From Acidimicrobiia bacterium (GTDB lineage Bacteria; Actinomycetota; Acidimicrobiia; IMCC26256; JAENVU01), in contig JADGON010000103.1 of assembly GCA_017882945.1 (NCBI GenBank), positions 1 through 5,914 of the forward strand: 5,914 nucleotides of DNA. The letters are read 5' to 3'. How positions within the stretch are numbered: position 1 is the first letter of the stretch; each line of letters opens with the position of its first letter. The notes beneath the pieces were generated by a model that saw only the letters and a program-made list of their open reading frames with translations, did no database searches and was not told where the DNA came from. The translations under genes and the position numbers were made by a program. Positions 1 through 5,487 of the stretch are shown in pieces.

Positions 1-1
1 G

Positions 2-691
2 ATCGGGTTCGGACTGCTCGTGGTCGTGGTCGGGCTCGCGATGATCGGAGCGGGCAGGTCGATTCGCGTCTCGAAGACGTTGCGGGCCCTCGAAGACACT
101 TCGGCCCAGCTCGGGGTGCGGATCGCGGTGCTCCTGCTGATCCTCTTCGTCGCGCTCGCAGGCGAGCTCGGCATCGAGACGATCCTCGGCGCGTTCGTCG
201 CGGGAGCGCTGCTCCGGATCGTCGATCCCGAACAGCACCTGACCCACACCGAGTTCCGGCGCAAGGTCGAGGCGATCGGCTACGGATTCCTCATCCCGGT
301 GTTCTTCGTGAGCAGCGGGGCACGGTTCGACATCGACGCACTCGTCAACTCCCCGGGTCACGTCGCACTCATCCCGCTGTTCCTCCTGGCCCTGCTCGTC
401 GTCCGCGGCGTGCCGGCGTTCCTCTACCGGAAGTACTTCTCGGTCCGGAAGGTGATGGCTGCGGGACTCCTCCAGGCAACATCGCTCACCTTCGTCGTCG
501 TCGCGGCACGGCTCGGGCTCGAGCTCAAGGTGTTCGACGAGCCATCCGGCGCGACGCTCGTGGCCGCGGGCCTGCTGTCGGTCATCGTGTTCCCACCGAT
601 CGCGCTCTGGCTGCTCGGCGACGGGGACATGGCCAGCGAGGAGACCGAGGAAGGGTTCGGCACCGATCTCGGCAATGCGAGTCCCGCGTGA
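2..691 (+). CDS. Kef/CPA2-type cation:proton antiporter, C-terminal part (5' end outside window)
   Basis: The reading frame is open from the window edge (first whole codon at position 2) to TGA at 689-691, giving 229 visible residues; the N-terminal half lies outside. It is strongly hydrophobic, with about six membrane segments. Two blocks are typical of the monovalent cation:proton antiporter-2 (Kef/NapA-like) transmembrane domain: ILGAFVAGALLR, and the stretch around EAIGYGFLIPVFFVSSG followed by FDIDAL. Members exchange K+ or Na+ for H+ across the cytoplasmic membrane for pH and ion homeostasis. The protein stops about 20 residues after the last helix with an acidic, glycine-rich tail and has no C-terminal RCK/TrkA-N domain, so it belongs to the short antiporters rather than to KefB/KefC proper. 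Ion specificity cannot be read from this part. The next gene follows after 58 bases on the same strand and is functionally unrelated. Confidence 0.88.
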   Translation: MGFGLLVVVVGLAMIGAGRSIRVSKTLRALEDTSAQLGVRIAVLLLILFVALAGELGIETILGAFVAGALLRIVDPEQHLTHTEFRRKVEAIGYGFLIPVFFVSSGARFDIDALVNSPGHVALIPLFLLALLVVRGVPAFLYRKYFSVRKVMAAGLLQATSLTFVVVAARLGLELKVFDEPSGATLVAAGLLSVIVFPPIALWLLGDGDMASEETEEGFGTDLGNASPA

Positions 692-698
692 CCCCGGA

Positions 699-704
699 TA
701 GGGT
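699..704 (+). promoter_or_regulatory. possible -10 element upstream of the aldehyde dehydrogenase
   Basis: TAGGGT in the context GGATAGGGTT fits the loose TANNNT pattern of actinobacterial -10 boxes and would give a leader of roughly 40 bases before the GTG start at 750. I see no good -35 box at the right distance, so this is a weak candidate. It would imply the dehydrogenase is transcribed separately from the antiporter. Confidence 0.22.
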
Positions 705-737
705 TCCCGCCGGACGAAACCACTGCGAACGGACCAT

Positions 738-742
738 GGGAG
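738..742 (+). promoter_or_regulatory. ribosome binding site fixing the GTG start of the aldehyde dehydrogenase
   Basis: GGGAG lies seven bases before GTG at 750-752. No in-frame ATG with a comparable site lies near. The protein read from this GTG begins MQSYETLFIGGEWV, the normal N-terminus for the family, so GTG is very likely the true start. Confidence 0.7.
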
Positions 743-749
743 CAGCACC

Positions 750-2186
750 GTGCAGAGCTACGAGACCTTGTTCATCGGCGGAGAATGGGTCAAGCCCGAG
801 ACCGGGGACCTGATCGACGTCATCTCGCCGCACACCGAACAGGTCATCGGCCAGGTGCCCGACGCCTCCCCCGCGGACATGGACAAGGCGGTCGCCGCGG
901 CGCGCAAGGCGTTCGACGCGGGTCCGCTTCCCGTCGAAGAGCGCGCTGCGGGCCTGTCGCGCCTCTCGGCTGCGCTGCAGGCGCGCGGCGAGGCCATCGC
1001 GGACTCGATCTCGAGCCAGATGGGATCACCGAAGTCCTGGTCGATCATGGGCCAGGTCTTCTCGGCGACCATGGTGCTCGACACCTATGCCGCGATCGCT
1101 CCGACCTACACCTGGGTGGACGAGCGCCCGGGCGCGCTCGGCGGCCGGCTCCAGGTGCGCCGTGCGCCCGTCGGCGTCGCGGCGGGGATCATCCCGTGGA
1201 ACGTGCCGCTGTTCATCATCGCGTTGAAGCTCGGTCCGGCGATGGCCGCGGGCGTGCCGATCGTGCTCAAGCCGGCGCCCGAGACCCCGCTCGACTCCTA
1301 CCTGTTCGCGGAGGCCGTGCTCGAGGCCGACCTCCCGCCCGGCATCATCAACATCGTTCCCGCGGGTCGGGAGAACGCCGACTACCTCGTTCGCCACCCC
1401 GGCGTCGACAAGGTGAGCTTCACCGGCAGCACCGCCGTCGGCAAGCACATCGCGTCGGTCTGTGGTGAGCAGCTGAAGCGGGTCACCCTCGAGCTCGGCG
1501 GCAAGTCCGCGGCAATCGTGCTCGACGACGTTGCGCTCGACGACGCGCTGCTCAACGAGATGGTCATGTCGGGCCTGATGAACAACGGGCAGGTGTGCGG
1601 CGCGCAGTCCCGCATCCTCGCCCCCCGTTCGCGCTACGACGAGGTGGTCGACGCGCTGGCCGACAAGGTCGGTGCGCTTGTGGTCGGCGATCCGCTCGAC
1701 CCCGCGACCCACATCGGCCCGCTGGTCGCCCAGCGCCAGCAGGTGCGCGTCGAGGGCTTCCTCGAGGCCGGTAAGGCCGCGGGTGCACGGGCCGTCGTCG
1801 GTGGGAGCAAGACCGAGATGGAGACGGGCTGGTACATCACGCCGACCGTCTTCGCCGACGTGCACAACGACATGAAGATCGCCCGCGAGGAGATCTTCGG
1901 GCCGGTCCTCTCGGTGATCCCGTACGACGGCGAGGAGGACGCGATCAAGATCGCGAACGACACCGACTACGGCCTGTGCGGTTCCGTGTGGACCGCGGAC
2001 GTCGAGCACGGTGCGGAGGTCGCGGCCCGCGTGCGGACCGGGACCGTGTCGATCAACTCGTCGATGATCCTCGACTTCAACGGGCCGTTCGGCGGGTTCA
2101 AGCAGTCGGGCCTCGGACGCGAGCTCGGCCCGGAGGGGATCGCTCCCTACACCGAGCTGCAGACCGTCATCCTTCCTCCGGCCTGA
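750..2186 (+). CDS. NAD(P)+-dependent aldehyde dehydrogenase (ALDH superfamily)
   Basis: This 478-residue protein is full length for a class of cytosolic, usually tetrameric enzymes that oxidise aldehydes to carboxylic acids. The Rossmann cofactor domain shows IPWNVP with oxyanion-hole Asn151, the KPAPETP motif with Lys174 that contacts the cofactor ribose, and FTGSTAVG at 224-231. The general base is Glu248 in ELGGKS. The catalytic nucleophile is Cys283 in NNGQVCGAQ. EIFGPV at 381-386 holds the second cofactor-binding Glu381, and the C-terminal oligomerisation region has GPFGGFKQSGLGRE. No key residue is missing. The overall pattern is that of actinobacterial ALDHs used in catabolism of hydrophobic or terpenoid-like aldehydes, but the substrate cannot be deduced here. 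It stands alone, with the unrelated antiporter upstream and a tRNA gene 34 bases downstream. The other long frames across it are high-GC shadows. Confidence 0.96.
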   Translation: MQSYETLFIGGEWVKPETGDLIDVISPHTEQVIGQVPDASPADMDKAVAAARKAFDAGPLPVEERAAGLSRLSAALQARGEAIADSISSQMGSPKSWSIMGQVFSATMVLDTYAAIAPTYTWVDERPGALGGRLQVRRAPVGVAAGIIPWNVPLFIIALKLGPAMAAGVPIVLKPAPETPLDSYLFAEAVLEADLPPGIINIVPAGRENADYLVRHPGVDKVSFTGSTAVGKHIASVCGEQLKRVTLELGGKSAAIVLDDVALDDALLNEMVMSGLMNNGQVCGAQSRILAPRSRYDEVVDALADKVGALVVGDPLDPATHIGPLVAQRQQVRVEGFLEAGKAAGARAVVGGSKTEMETGWYITPTVFADVHNDMKIAREEIFGPVLSVIPYDGEEDAIKIANDTDYGLCGSVWTADVEHGAEVAARVRTGTVSINSSMILDFNGPFGGFKQSGLGRELGPEGIAPYTELQTVILPPA

Positions 2187-2220
2187 GTCGCCGGTCACTC
2201 CCCTAACCTCTGGGGGATGA

Positions 2221-2294
2221 CGGGGAGTGGCGCAGCCAGGTAGCGCACCTGCTTTGGGAGTAGGCGGTCGGGGGTTCAAATCCCCCCTCCCCGA
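2221..2294 (+). tRNA. tRNA-Pro, anticodon UGG
   Basis: A full cloverleaf folds by eye. The acceptor stem CGGGGAG (2221-2227) pairs perfectly with CTCCCCG (2287-2293), with discriminator A at 2294. The D stem is GCGC/GCGC. The anticodon stem CCTGC/GTAGG (one G-U pair) closes loop TTTGGGA with anticodon TGG at 2255-2257, reading CCA and, by wobble, CCG. The variable loop is five bases. The T stem GGGGG/CCCCC closes TTCAAAT. The 3' CCA is not encoded. A weak -10-like TAACCT at 2204-2209 lies at a suitable distance upstream. The antisense reading of this gene produces a protein-like string that is a common false call. Confidence 0.96.
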
Positions 2295-2352
2295 CGTGAC
2301 CCGCGCGTGACCTGAACTCGGCGAATGGCAGTATGGCCAGCCGTCTGGGTTC

Positions 2353-2358
2353 GAGGAG
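2353..2358 (+). promoter_or_regulatory. ribosome binding site supporting ATG 2363 for the acyltransferase
   Basis: GAGGAG lies four bases before ATG at 2363. The upstream in-frame ATG at 2333 has no purine-rich site in front of it and would add ten poorly conserved residues. The spacing is a little short, but 2363 is still the better start. It gives MERAGFKYQPALDGLRA, with the usual short lead into the first membrane segment. Confidence 0.55.
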
Positions 2359-2362
2359 ACCA

Positions 2363-4321
2363 ATGGAGCGGGCGGGTTTCAAGTATCAGCCGGCATTGGA
2401 CGGGCTCCGCGCGTTCGCGGTGAGCGCGGTCATCCTCTACCACCTCGGCTACGACTGGGCCGGGGGCGGGTTCCTCGGCGTCGACACGTTCTTCGTTCTC
2501 TCCGGCTTCCTCATCACCTCCCTGCTCCTCCGGGAGCGGGCGAACGCGGGCGCGATCCACCTCGGCGCGTTCTGGGCCCGACGGGCGCGCCGGCTGCTTC
2601 CCGCGGTCTTCCTGCTGCTCATCGTCGTCGCGATCTGGGCCAGCGTGGTGATGAACCCCTTCGAGCTGGACCAGCTGCGGGGGGACGCGATCGCCAGCCT
2701 CTTCTACGTCGCGAACTGGCACTTCATCGCAACCGGGCAGTCGTACTTCGCGCTGTTCCTGTCGCCGTCACCGCTGCAACACCTGTGGTCACTTGCGATC
2801 GAAGAGCAGTTCTACCTGATCTGGCCGCTCGTCATCGTCGGAGTGTTCAAGCTCGCCTCCAGTTCGCGGCGAGCACTGTTCGTCGTCACCATCGCAGGCA
2901 TCGCGATCTCGCAGGTCTGCATGGTGCTGCTGTACGACGCGAAAGACCCTTCCCGCGCGTACTACGGCACCGAAGCGAGGGCGCACACTCTGCTGATCGG
3001 GTGCCTGCTCGCGCTGCTCTTCTCCGGGCGCCTCGAGGTCGGTGCCCGCACCAAGCGCGTGCTGCCTTGGGTGGGACTGGTCGCGTTCGCAGCTTGTCTC
3101 GTCGTGTACTCCACGGGGAGCCCGTCGGCTCGCTTCTTCTATGGCGGAGACCTCGCGTTCGCAGTGCTCGTCGCGATCGTGATCGCCGCCGCGGTCCAAC
3201 CGGCCGGCGCGCTCCGTCGGTTTCTCGGGCTCCGGCCGCTGCGCTACATCGGTCGGATCTCGTACGGCCTCTACCTGTGGCACTGGCCGGTCATCGTCTT
3301 CGTCAACGGCAACCGCAGCGGCTACGTGGGCAACCGGCTGAACGCGCTCCGGATCGTCATCACCGTCGCGCTGACGTTGGCGTCCTACTACCTGATCGAA
3401 CAGCCCGTGTTGAAGGGTGCACTCAAGCCACGGCTCGCGAGGATCGTCCTCCCGGCGTCGATCGTCGTGGTGTTCGTCGTGGTCCTCATCGGCACCTCGG
3501 CCGGCCAACCCGCGTCGGCCTCGCTCGGTCGCGTCAACCGCGGGTTCGGCCCGTGCGGCCCGGCCCTTTCCCGTGAGCACGACGACGCGCGAGTGAAGCT
3601 CGCGCAGCTCGGCTTGCCGCCACCGGATCCGCGTGCGAAGGGGTTGCACATCCTCGTCGTCGGTGACTCACGCGCGTGCGCATTGCTCACGGGGCTCGAA
3701 GTCCTGACGAAGGCCGAAGGCGCGACCGTCTCGGACGCGGCGGTGCTCGGCTGCGGGATCGTGGCCGACGCGGTCGGGAAGAGCCTCTCGCTCGTGCCGC
3801 GGGTGCAGGCCGAGGGATGCCACGACATGGTGGCGAAGGCCCAGCAGAAGGCGCTCGCGCACGGCCGGCCGGACGTGATCCTGTGGTGGTCAGGATGGGA
3901 GGTCGCGAACCTGGAGGTCAACGGGCGCGAGGTCCAGTTCGGCACCGCCGAGAGCGACGCACTCCTCCTCAAGCGGATGGAGGCGATGTTCAAACGCCTG
4001 CACCGGCCCGGGGAGAAGATCATGATCCTCACCGATGCGCCGATCATGCCGACGGCGTACTTCCCGCAAACCCACCCGGCCGAGGACCGACAGCACGGGC
4101 ACCTCAACGACCTGTACCGGGAGTTCGCGGCGCGTCACCCGGGCGACATCGTGATTGCCGACCTCGCGAACAAGCTCTGCCCCGACCTCGTGTGCCAGAC
4201 CGTGGTCGAGGGCTTCGCTCCGCGGCCCGCGGACGGCATGCACCTCTCGGACGTCGGGGCCGCGTGGGCGTCGCAGTGGCTCTGGCCGCAGATCCTCGCG
4301 GTCGTGCCGCCCAAGCGATAG
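2363..4321 (+). CDS. membrane acyltransferase (acyltransferase 3 family) with C-terminal SGNH domain, OafA/OatA-like
   Basis: The protein has 652 residues from ATG 2363 (662 from ATG 2333). Residues about 10-380 form the acyltransferase-3 membrane domain with 10-12 hydrophobic segments. They show LDGLRAFAVSAVILYH with conserved His27, the GGFLGVDTFFVLSGFLIT block, FWARRARRLLPA, the LWSLAIEEQFYLIWP block with Glu147/Glu148, and ISYGLYLWHWP near 300. A helix at 360-381 leads to an extracytoplasmic SGNH hydrolase-like domain (about 427-645): VVGDSRACALL with candidate nucleophile Ser436, and DGMHLSD with Asp624 and His627 completing a Ser-His-Asp set. Six cysteines (398, 439, 464, 486, 606, 611) in this outer domain could form disulfides. 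Family members move acyl groups, usually acetyl, across the membrane onto peptidoglycan, lipopolysaccharide or other glycans. The acceptor here is unknown. The gene lies between two tRNA genes, 68 bases after tRNA-Pro and 50 before tRNA-Gly, with no glycan genes intact nearby. Confidence 0.93.
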   Translation: MERAGFKYQPALDGLRAFAVSAVILYHLGYDWAGGGFLGVDTFFVLSGFLITSLLLRERANAGAIHLGAFWARRARRLLPAVFLLLIVVAIWASVVMNPFELDQLRGDAIASLFYVANWHFIATGQSYFALFLSPSPLQHLWSLAIEEQFYLIWPLVIVGVFKLASSSRRALFVVTIAGIAISQVCMVLLYDAKDPSRAYYGTEARAHTLLIGCLLALLFSGRLEVGARTKRVLPWVGLVAFAACLVVYSTGSPSARFFYGGDLAFAVLVAIVIAAAVQPAGALRRFLGLRPLRYIGRISYGLYLWHWPVIVFVNGNRSGYVGNRLNALRIVITVALTLASYYLIEQPVLKGALKPRLARIVLPASIVVVFVVVLIGTSAGQPASASLGRVNRGFGPCGPALSREHDDARVKLAQLGLPPPDPRAKGLHILVVGDSRACALLTGLEVLTKAEGATVSDAAVLGCGIVADAVGKSLSLVPRVQAEGCHDMVAKAQQKALAHGRPDVILWWSGWEVANLEVNGREVQFGTAESDALLLKRMEAMFKRLHRPGEKIMILTDAPIMPTAYFPQTHPAEDRQHGHLNDLYREFAARHPGDIVIADLANKLCPDLVCQTVVEGFAPRPADGMHLSDVGAAWASQWLWPQILAVVPPKR

Positions 4322-4371
4322 GCCCAACCGGAGACCGGCTCCGCCGCGCGAGCGATAGCGTCTCGGTCTTC

Positions 4372-4442
4372 GCGGGTGTAGCTCAATGGCAGAGTCCCAG
4401 CCTTCCAAGCTGGTAATGCCGGTTCGATCCCGGTCACCCGCT
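4372..4442 (+). tRNA. tRNA-Gly, anticodon UCC
   Basis: The acceptor stem GCGGGTG (4372-4378) pairs perfectly with CACCCGC (4435-4441), with discriminator T at 4442. The D stem is GCTC/GAGT. The anticodon stem CCAGC/GCTGG closes loop CTTCCAA with anticodon TCC at 4404-4406. The variable loop is four bases. The T stem GCCGG/CCGGT (one G-U pair) closes TTCGATC. CCA is not encoded. A weak TAGCGT at 4356-4361 could be its -10 box. Its antisense translation contains the well-known spurious string GIEPALPAWKAGTLPLSY, which is a misannotation of tRNA-Gly and not a protein. Confidence 0.96.
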
Positions 4443-4464
4443 CTCGAAACAAGTCCTGATCAAG

Positions 4465-4496
4465 GCACGCGTGCAGACCTCGACGAACGTCTGTAC
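4465..4496. repeat. palindrome and overlapping hairpin downstream of tRNA-Gly
   Basis: GCACGCGTGC at 4465-4474 is a perfect 10-base palindrome. Overlapping it, GTGCAGAC (4471-4478) pairs with GTCTGTAC (4489-4496) to make an 8-bp stem (one G-U) with a 10-base loop. The two structures are mutually exclusive in RNA. No run of T follows, so this is not a classical intrinsic terminator. It could be a processing or termination structure for the tRNA transcript, or a protein-binding site. Confidence 0.45.
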
Positions 4497-4508
4497 CGAT
4501 TCGGTGAC

Positions 4509-4522
4509 GGGCATTCGTGCCC
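4509..4522. repeat. short hairpin with TTCG loop
   Basis: GGGCA (4509-4513) and TGCCC (4518-4522) form a perfect 5-bp stem around TTCG. It lies 66 bases after the end of tRNA-Gly. It may contribute to termination of the tRNA transcript, but no T tract follows, and hairpins of this size also occur by chance in GC-rich DNA. Confidence 0.35.
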
Positions 4523-4556
4523 TCCGCGTGCCCTGACGGTGTGCGTACCGTGGCCG

Positions 4557-4580
4557 ACAACCTCGCCAGAGCGAGGTTGT
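4557..4580. repeat. perfect 10-bp inverted repeat with 4-base spacer
   Basis: ACAACCTCGC (4557-4566) and GCGAGGTTGT (4571-4580) are exact reverse complements separated by CAGA. It is the strongest inverted repeat I can see in the window outside the tRNAs. Two readings fit: a tailless terminator hairpin, which is common in high-GC actinobacteria, or a dimeric repressor operator. The second is possible because the 3' arm touches a weak -35-like TTGTGC (4577-4582) that is followed 19 bases later by CACTAT (4602-4607). A promoter there would start near the ATG at 4614 and give a leaderless transcript. Neither reading is proven. Confidence 0.5.
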
Positions 4581-4613
4581 GCCCATGTCTGCCGACGCGC
4601 GCACTATCAGCAC

Positions 4614-4700
4614 ATGGCCATAGGCAAGGCGGAAGCTGTGATGCGAAAGATGGTCGAGATGTTCACAACCGGCGACGTCTCGGGCGTGCACCACGTGGTC
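4614..4700 (+). pseudogene. N-terminal fragment of a SnoaL-like (NTF2-fold, ester cyclase-type) protein
   Basis: From ATG 4614 the frame reads KAEAVMRKMVEMFTTGDVSG followed by VHHVV. This matches my memory of the start of the SnoaL-like polyketide cyclase/ester cyclase family: an amphipathic helix, then MF-TGD-S-V--VV, before the DYxDHQ strand. Only about 29 residues are present of a usual 130-150. After VHHVV the expected continuation is absent and the frame runs on through unrelated sequence to TGA at 4764-4766. At about 4701-4705 the sequence becomes glycosyltransferase in another frame. I see no ribosome binding site before the ATG; leaderless expression is conceivable. The family assignment is from recognition of a short stretch and is moderate. 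It would not make a functional enzyme. Confidence 0.5.
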
Positions 4701-4704
4701 TTGA

Positions 4705-5082
4705 GTGACGGAGGCCCGCAAGGCCGAGCTCCTCGGTGCCGCGTGGCTAATCGTTCACACCTCTGAGCGCGAAGGATGGGGCCTGGTGCTGCTCGAGGCG
4801 GGGCTGTTTGGGACGCCCGCGCTGGCGTATCGAGTGCCCGGCGTGGTGGACGCCGTCGTCGACGGGGTGACCGGGGTGCTGGTCGACGATGACGACGAGT
4901 TCGTGGACCAGTGGATCACGCTCGCTGGTGACCGCGATCGACGCGAGCGGCTGGGCGCGGCCGCGAACGCCCGCGCCATCGAGTTCAGCTGGGAGCGGTC
5001 CGTCGACGAGTGCCTGAAGGCGGCCAACGCCGCGATGCGGGATTACCCCGCGAGCACGCGGAGGCCGAGCCATGTCGACTGA
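4705..5082 (+). pseudogene. C-terminal fragment of a GT-B (GT4-type) glycosyltransferase
   Basis: The 125 residues from GTG 4705 are the donor-sugar half of a GT4-like enzyme. They start in the helix TEARKAELLGAAWLIVHTS, continue through EREGWGLVLLEAGLFGTP, whose Glu23 and Glu31 form the EX7E motif that binds the nucleotide sugar, then AYRVPGVVDAVVDGVTGVLV, and end with the C-terminal FSWERSVDECL helix. Complete members have about 370-400 residues, so the acceptor half and the start of the donor half are missing. In this frame a TGA lies at 4702-4704 and nothing before it resembles a glycosyltransferase, so the loss is real in this sequence and not a start-site error. The 3' end is intact and overlaps the methyltransferase start by 11 bases, as in a working operon. 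GTG 4705 has no convincing ribosome binding site, so the fragment is probably inert. Confidence 0.82.
5060..5064 (+). promoter_or_regulatory. ribosome binding site of the methyltransferase fragment
   Basis: GGAGG lies seven bases before ATG 5072, inside the end of the glycosyltransferase frame. It is an excellent site and, with the 11-base overlap (TGA 5080-5082), shows that the two fragments were neighbours in a translationally linked operon before decay. Confidence 0.7.
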
Positions 5083-5487
5083 CCTGGACGCGGCAACCTC
5101 CACGGCTCGAGCTGACCGCGCGTCGGCAGCGCGCGCCCCCACCCGGGGCCTGGCCCGCAGCGTGTATCTGTTCGGCTTGTTCCGTCACGAAGCCGCGGAT
5201 CCGGACACCTTCTATCACTACCTCGCCGCCGACACGGTGCGCCACGTGCGCCGCTACGTGGACCCCGACGGGTGCATCGCGATCGACGTCGGCGCGGGCC
5301 CGGGCTATACAGCCGAGGCCCTGAAGGCCGCGGGCGCGAGCTGCCACGTCGTCGAGTACTCGCGGCCGAGCTCGAGCTGCACGATCGCAGTCCGGACTCC
5401 GCGGCTCGTGGCGACGGTCAGGCGCTCCCGATGCGCGACGGCGGCGCCGCGCTCGTGCACAGCTGGTCCGGCTCGGCCCGGCGGTGA
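5072..5487 (+). pseudogene. class I SAM-dependent methyltransferase, frameshifted and truncated
   Basis: From ATG 5072 the protein shows SVYLFGLFRHEAADPDTFYH, then motif I as IDVGAGPGYTAEALKAAG (Asp72, Gly74, Gly76, Gly78) and the second strand VVEYS with acidic Glu95. After Ser97 the frame loses similarity. The neighbouring frame from 5365 carries on with AELELHDRSPDSAARGDG, QALPMRDGG and ALVHS, exactly what this family has next. One base is therefore missing at about 5360-5366. After VHS (to about 5462) the expected NVLEHV block and all later motifs are absent, and that frame stops at TGA 5485-5487. About 130 residues remain of a usual 240-270. Related methyltransferases occur next to GT4 genes in actinobacterial cell-envelope glycan loci, which fits the linked glycosyltransferase fragment. 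As written it cannot fold into an active enzyme. Read without correction, the first frame runs on to TAA at 5735-5737 as a composite. Confidence 0.78.

Noticed and set aside
2333..2335. ATG 2333 as the acyltransferase start
   Set aside because: It has no Shine-Dalgarno sequence and adds ten residues not typical of the family; ATG 2363 has GAGGAG just upstream. A leaderless start at 2333 is not excluded.
1026..2363. 445-codon minus-strand open frame across the aldehyde dehydrogenase and tRNA-Pro
   Set aside because: It is a shadow of the aldehyde dehydrogenase created by high GC at third positions. Its start contains the antisense of tRNA-Pro (RGDLNPRPPTPKAGALP), another typical false protein string.
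2789..3649. 286-codon minus-strand frame inside the acyltransferase
   Set aside because: Its composition is rich in Arg, Asp, Glu and His, as expected from reading a membrane-protein gene backwards; no domain is visible.
4329..4343. Hairpin CGGAG/CTCCG between the acyltransferase stop and tRNA-Gly
   Set aside because: The stem is only 5 bp with a 5-base loop and no T tract, so it is too weak to call a terminator in GC-rich DNA.
4135..4560. Minus-strand open frame containing the string GIEPALPAWKAGTLPLSY
   Set aside because: This is the well-known antisense translation of tRNA-Gly(UCC), frequently misannotated as a protein. The tRNA folds perfectly on the plus strand.
4434..4721. 95-codon minus-strand frame in the gap after tRNA-Gly
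   Set aside because: It begins within the SnoaL-like fragment and runs back into the tRNA; there is no recognisable motif and no ribosome binding site that I can see.
5272..5487. A separate 71-codon gene starting at 5272
   Set aside because: Its first half is out-of-frame Arg-rich shadow; its second half is simply the continuation of the frameshifted methyltransferase.
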